Below the pieces are notes generated by a model, which was given only the letters and a program-made list of their open reading frames with translations, did not search any database and was not told where the DNA came from. From contig NZ_FUZQ01000002.1 of assembly GCF_900167525.1 (NCBI RefSeq), positions 434,001 to 498,000 of the forward strand: a stretch of DNA of 64,000 nt, given 5' to 3'. The DNA comes from Krasilnikoviella flava (GTDB lineage Bacteria; Actinomycetota; Actinomycetes; Actinomycetales; Cellulomonadaceae). This document shows positions 61,479 to 64,000 of the stretch, piece after piece; within the stretch, counting starts at the first letter, position 1; the number at the start of each line of letters is the position of its first letter. The translations under genes were made by a program, and so were the position numbers.

Positions 61479-62798
61479 CTACCTCCGGGGGAACATCGCG
61501 CGCTGCACGGCGTCGTGGACGTCGGTGTTGAGCTGCGGCCCGGACAGCCGCTCGGCTCCCGGCCCCTGCGCCGTGATCGGTGTCGCCTCGCCGGTGTGTC
61601 CGCCCGTGGTCCAGTCGACGGTGAACTCGAGGTCGGTGCCCGGGACGGGGAACGGGCCGTCCTCGGCCGTGGCGCCCTCGCCCGACTCGTCCTCGGGGTC
61701 GACGTTCTCGATCGCGAGCCCGCCCGTGGCGTGGTCGCCGACGACGAGCACCAGCGTGTCGCGGTGCTTCTTCTGGAAGTCGAGCGCGAGCGCGACGGTC
61801 TCGTCGAGCGACCGGCCCGCCTCGATCGTGCGCGTGGCGTTGCTCCGATGGGCGAACTCGTCGATCGCCTCCTCCTCGAGGAAGAGGAAGAACCCGTCGC
61901 GGTCGCGCTGGAGCACCTCCAGCGCCTTGGCCGCCATGTCGACCAGCGGCACCTCGGGGGAGTAGACGTCCCCCTCGCCCTCGTTCGCCTGCTGGAACAT
62001 CTCCTCGTTCGCGAACAGGCCGAGCAGCCGCCGGCCGTCCGCGTCGGCGAGGCCCTCGGCGTCGCTCACGTAGGTGTACCCGAGCTCCTGGGCGCGCTCG
62101 ACGAGGTTGCCCTCCGTGCCCTTGCTCTGCTCCTCGGGGTCCTCCGCGGGGTTGTCGGGCCAGGCGCCCGGCTCGCCCTCCGGGTACCAGAAGTCCTCGC
62201 CACCGCCCAGCAGCACGTCGGGCCGGGACTCCTCCAGGTACTGCCGCGCGATCTCGCTCTGGTCGTACCGGTCGGTGACGTGCGCGCCGAACGCGGCCGG
62301 GCTGGCGTCGGTGACCTGCGCCGTCGAGACGAGGCCGGTGGCCTTGCCCGCGCGCCGCGCGTCCTCGAGCAGCGTCGGCACGGGGTTGCCGTCCGCGTCG
62401 ACGCCGACGGCGCCGTTGAACGTGCGGACCCCGGTGGCGAAGGCGGTCGCCCCGGCGGCCGAGTCCGTCACCGCGTCCTCGGGGTCGGCGGAGTCGGTCG
62501 CGGTCCAGCCGGCCTCGTCCAGGGAGTCCATGACCAGGTGGCCGTCCTTGCCCACGGTCGCGAGCCGGATCAGCTCGCGTGCGGCCAGCCCCATGCCGTC
62601 GCCCTGGAGCACGATGACGTTGCGGGCCCGGTCCTTGCCGTGCCGCCCGTCGCGGTCGCCGCCGTGCCCCCGGGCGTCGGCCGTGCTCGCGGGCCGGTCG
62701 TCTCCGCCGGTGGCCGTCGCGCCGACCGCCGCACCCGCGGCGACCAGTGCGGTGAGTGCCGCCGTGCCGGCGCGGCGGATCGTGGTGCGTGCTGCCAT
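61479..62798 (-). CDS. Secreted alkaline phosphatase
   Basis: 439 residues from ATG 62798 with GAGGAGG upstream. A signal peptide (~1-30, AALTALVAAGAAVGATATG) is followed by a His/Asp/Arg-rich linker. The alkaline phosphatase core has VIVLQGDGMGLAARE (metal Asp), nucleophile Ser in VTDSAAGATAFATG, FLFLEEEAIDEFAHRSN and VVGDHATGG. The C-terminal His in WTTGGHTGEATP completes the site. It releases phosphate from organic esters outside the cell. It has no anchor and is probably PhoA-type. Phosphate control cannot be judged without a clear Pho box. Confidence 0.92.
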   Translation of the reverse strand: MAARTTIRRAGTAALTALVAAGAAVGATATGGDDRPASTADARGHGGDRDGRHGKDRARNVIVLQGDGMGLAARELIRLATVGKDGHLVMDSLDEAGWTATDSADPEDAVTDSAAGATAFATGVRTFNGAVGVDADGNPVPTLLEDARRAGKATGLVSTAQVTDASPAAFGAHVTDRYDQSEIARQYLEESRPDVLLGGGEDFWYPEGEPGAWPDNPAEDPEEQSKGTEGNLVERAQELGYTYVSDAEGLADADGRRLLGLFANEEMFQQANEGEGDVYSPEVPLVDMAAKALEVLQRDRDGFFLFLEEEAIDEFAHRSNATRTIEAGRSLDETVALALDFQKKHRDTLVLVVGDHATGGLAIENVDPEDESGEGATAEDGPFPVPGTDLEFTVDWTTGGHTGEATPITAQGPGAERLSGPQLNTDVHDAVQRAMFPRR

Positions 62799-62919
62799 CG
62801 CTCCTCCTCGAACGATCGGGACGGCGACGCTCGTGCCGCCGTTCCCCCGCACCGTAGGCAGGTGCCCGCGTCACCGGCATCCGGGGGCGGCAGCGCAGGT
62901 CGGAGCCGGTGGAGACCAG

Positions 62920-62940
62920 GCCGGGCCCGCCAGGCCCGGC
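62920..62940 (-). terminator. Terminator hairpin after galK
   Basis: GCCGGGCC (62920-62927) and GGCCCGGC (62933-62940) pair perfectly with loop CGCCA. On the minus strand it lies 14 bases past the galK stop and before the phosphatase gene, so the two are probably separate transcripts. Confidence 0.6.
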
Positions 62941-62954
62941 GGGGAGGGGAGCGG

Positions 62955-64000
62955 TCAGGCGGTGCGGCCCGCCGCGGCCGACGGCGGGGCGACGAGGAAG
63001 CCGGGCGAGCGCAGCCCGGCGGCGTCGAACGCGGCCTGCACGGCTGCCACGACGGCGTCGACCTCGTCGGCGCGGACCAGCGCGATCGTCGAGCCACCGA
63101 AACCGCCGCCCGTCATGCGCGCGCCGACCGCGCCCGCCGCGAGGCAGGAGTCGACCGACAGGTCGGTCTCGGTCACGGTGACCTCGTAGTCGTCGCGCAG
63201 CGACGCGTGGGAGGCGTTCATGAGCGGCCCGACCTCGGCGACGCGGCCCGCGCGCACCAGGTCGGCGAACTCGGCCGTGCGCGCCGTCTCGGTGACGACG
63301 TGGCGCACCCGCCGGCGCAGCACGCCGTCGGCGTCGTGCGGCTCCAGCGCGGCGAGCGCCTCGTCGAGACCCTCGGGCGTGACGGCGCGCAGGTTCGCCA
63401 GGCCGAGCAGGCGAGCGGCGTCCTCGCAGGACGCGCGGCGCGCGGCGTACTGCCCGTCGACCAGCTGGTGCGGCGCGCGCGTGTCGATCACGAGCAGCTC
63501 GAGCCCGGCGGCGGCGACGTCGAAGGGGATGGGGGCGGCGTTCTCGAGCGGGCCGAGCTCCGGGCGACAGTCCAGCAGCAGGGCGTGGCCCGGCCGTGAC
63601 CGCAGCGACGCGGCCTGGTCGAGGCCACCCGTGGCGGCCCCGGCGATCTCGTTCTCGGCGCGGATGCATGCCGCGGCGAGCTGGACGCGCCCCGCGTCGT
63701 CGCCGCCGAGCCCCAGCCCGAGCAGGTCGTCGAGCGCGACGGCGAACGCGCACTCCAGCGCCGCCGAGCTCGACAGCGAGGCGCCGAACGGGACGCACGA
63801 GTCGACGACGGCGTCGAAGCCGCGCACCGGGTGCCCGGCCTGCGCCAGGGCCCAGGCGACGCCCGCCACGTAGGCGCCCCAGCCCTCGACCTGCCCGGGC
63901 ACGACGTCGGCCAGCCGCATCTCCCACGGGGCGTCGGTCTGCGCCGACGCCACCCGCACCGCGTCGTCGTCCCGCAGCCGCAGCGCGACGAACGTGCGGT
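62955..64000 (-). CDS. galK: Galactokinase, C-terminal ~348 residues
   Basis: Partial gene: the frame is open to the right edge and the N-terminal GEHTDY region lies outside. The visible part has FVALRLRDDD at the edge, the GHMP ATP-binding motif VPFGASLSSSAALE, AENEIAGAATGGLDQ with the catalytic-base Asp, and the third GHMP motif ARMTGGGFGGSTIAL. It phosphorylates galactose in the Leloir pathway. Neighbouring gal genes, if any, lie beyond the window. Confidence 0.93.
   Translation of the reverse strand, partial: RTFVALRLRDDDAVRVASAQTDAPWEMRLADVVPGQVEGWGAYVAGVAWALAQAGHPVRGFDAVVDSCVPFGASLSSSAALECAFAVALDDLLGLGLGGDDAGRVQLAAACIRAENEIAGAATGGLDQAASLRSRPGHALLLDCRPELGPLENAAPIPFDVAAAGLELLVIDTRAPHQLVDGQYAARRASCEDAARLLGLANLRAVTPEGLDEALAALEPHDADGVLRRRVRHVVTETARTAEFADLVRAGRVAEVGPLMNASHASLRDDYEVTVTETDLSVDSCLAAGAVGARMTGGGFGGSTIALVRADEVDAVVAAVQAAFDAAGLRSPGFLVAPPSAAAGRTA

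Overview
The window is strongly GC-rich and uses GTG and TTG starts, overlapping ATGA/GTGA gene junctions, LacI/ROK regulators and large secreted glycoside hydrolases. That profile suggests a plant-polysaccharide-degrading actinobacterium, probably Micrococcales near Cellulomonas, Cellulosimicrobium or Promicromonospora. The placement is inferred from gene content, not from a marker gene. No insertion sequence, integrase, CRISPR array, tRNA or rRNA was recognised.

Layout. 1-1692: 3' end of a pullulanase-type GH13 gene, then an ArsR/SRPBCC pair. 2048-8147: a ChvE-GguA-GguB-type monosaccharide ABC system, then a ROK regulator overlapping an orphan ABC ATPase. 8131-12926: MarR divergent from an F420-reductase-like/VOC pair, purU, and a GNAT-LacI pair. 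13008-30413: a secreted GH43 arabinanase, the L-arabinose catabolic operon (FGGY kinase, araD, araA), a LacI gene overlapping a second orphan ATPase, a YtfQRT-YjfF-type importer and a very large secreted GH43-GH51 protein. 30579-36801: malR-like regulator, GH13 alpha-glucosidase and an ABC importer. 36888-38414: a membrane protein with a C-terminal HTH. 38528-44693: intracellular GH51 arabinofuranosidase divergent from an AraNPQ-like importer and a LacI gene. 44677-46577: MFS plus ArsR. 46633-53791: a second oligosaccharide importer with cytoplasmic GH43 and DUF624 genes, and a GH27 enzyme. 53963-64000: glyA-folD behind a ZTP riboswitch, PPK2, WecB plus a processive GT2, PhnB-like, exonuclease III, alkaline phosphatase and the 3' part of galK.

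How it works together. The centre reads as a complete arabinan/arabinoxylan side-chain pathway. Secreted GH43 and GH43-GH51 enzymes release arabino-oligosaccharides and arabinose. Two CUT1 importers take up oligomers, cytoplasmic GH51/GH43/GH27 enzymes finish hydrolysis, a CUT2 importer takes up free sugar, and AraA, an FGGY kinase and AraD make xylulose 5-phosphate. Six copies of a 16-bp palindrome (best copy TCTACAACGATGTAGA) link the hydrolase and oligosaccharide-import genes. A second palindrome (TGTKA-N4-TMACA) links the catabolic operon and the CUT2 importer. I therefore infer two overlapping LacI regulons.

Intergenic DNA is rich in structure. The most striking element is a 170-bp array of nine 10-bp cores at exactly 20-bp spacing whose orientation flips after the sixth core (14427-14596). 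There is also a 68-bp near-perfect palindrome at 38451-38518, a 22-bp tandem/inverted element at 56152-56217, and stem-loops directly after three of the five binding-protein genes.
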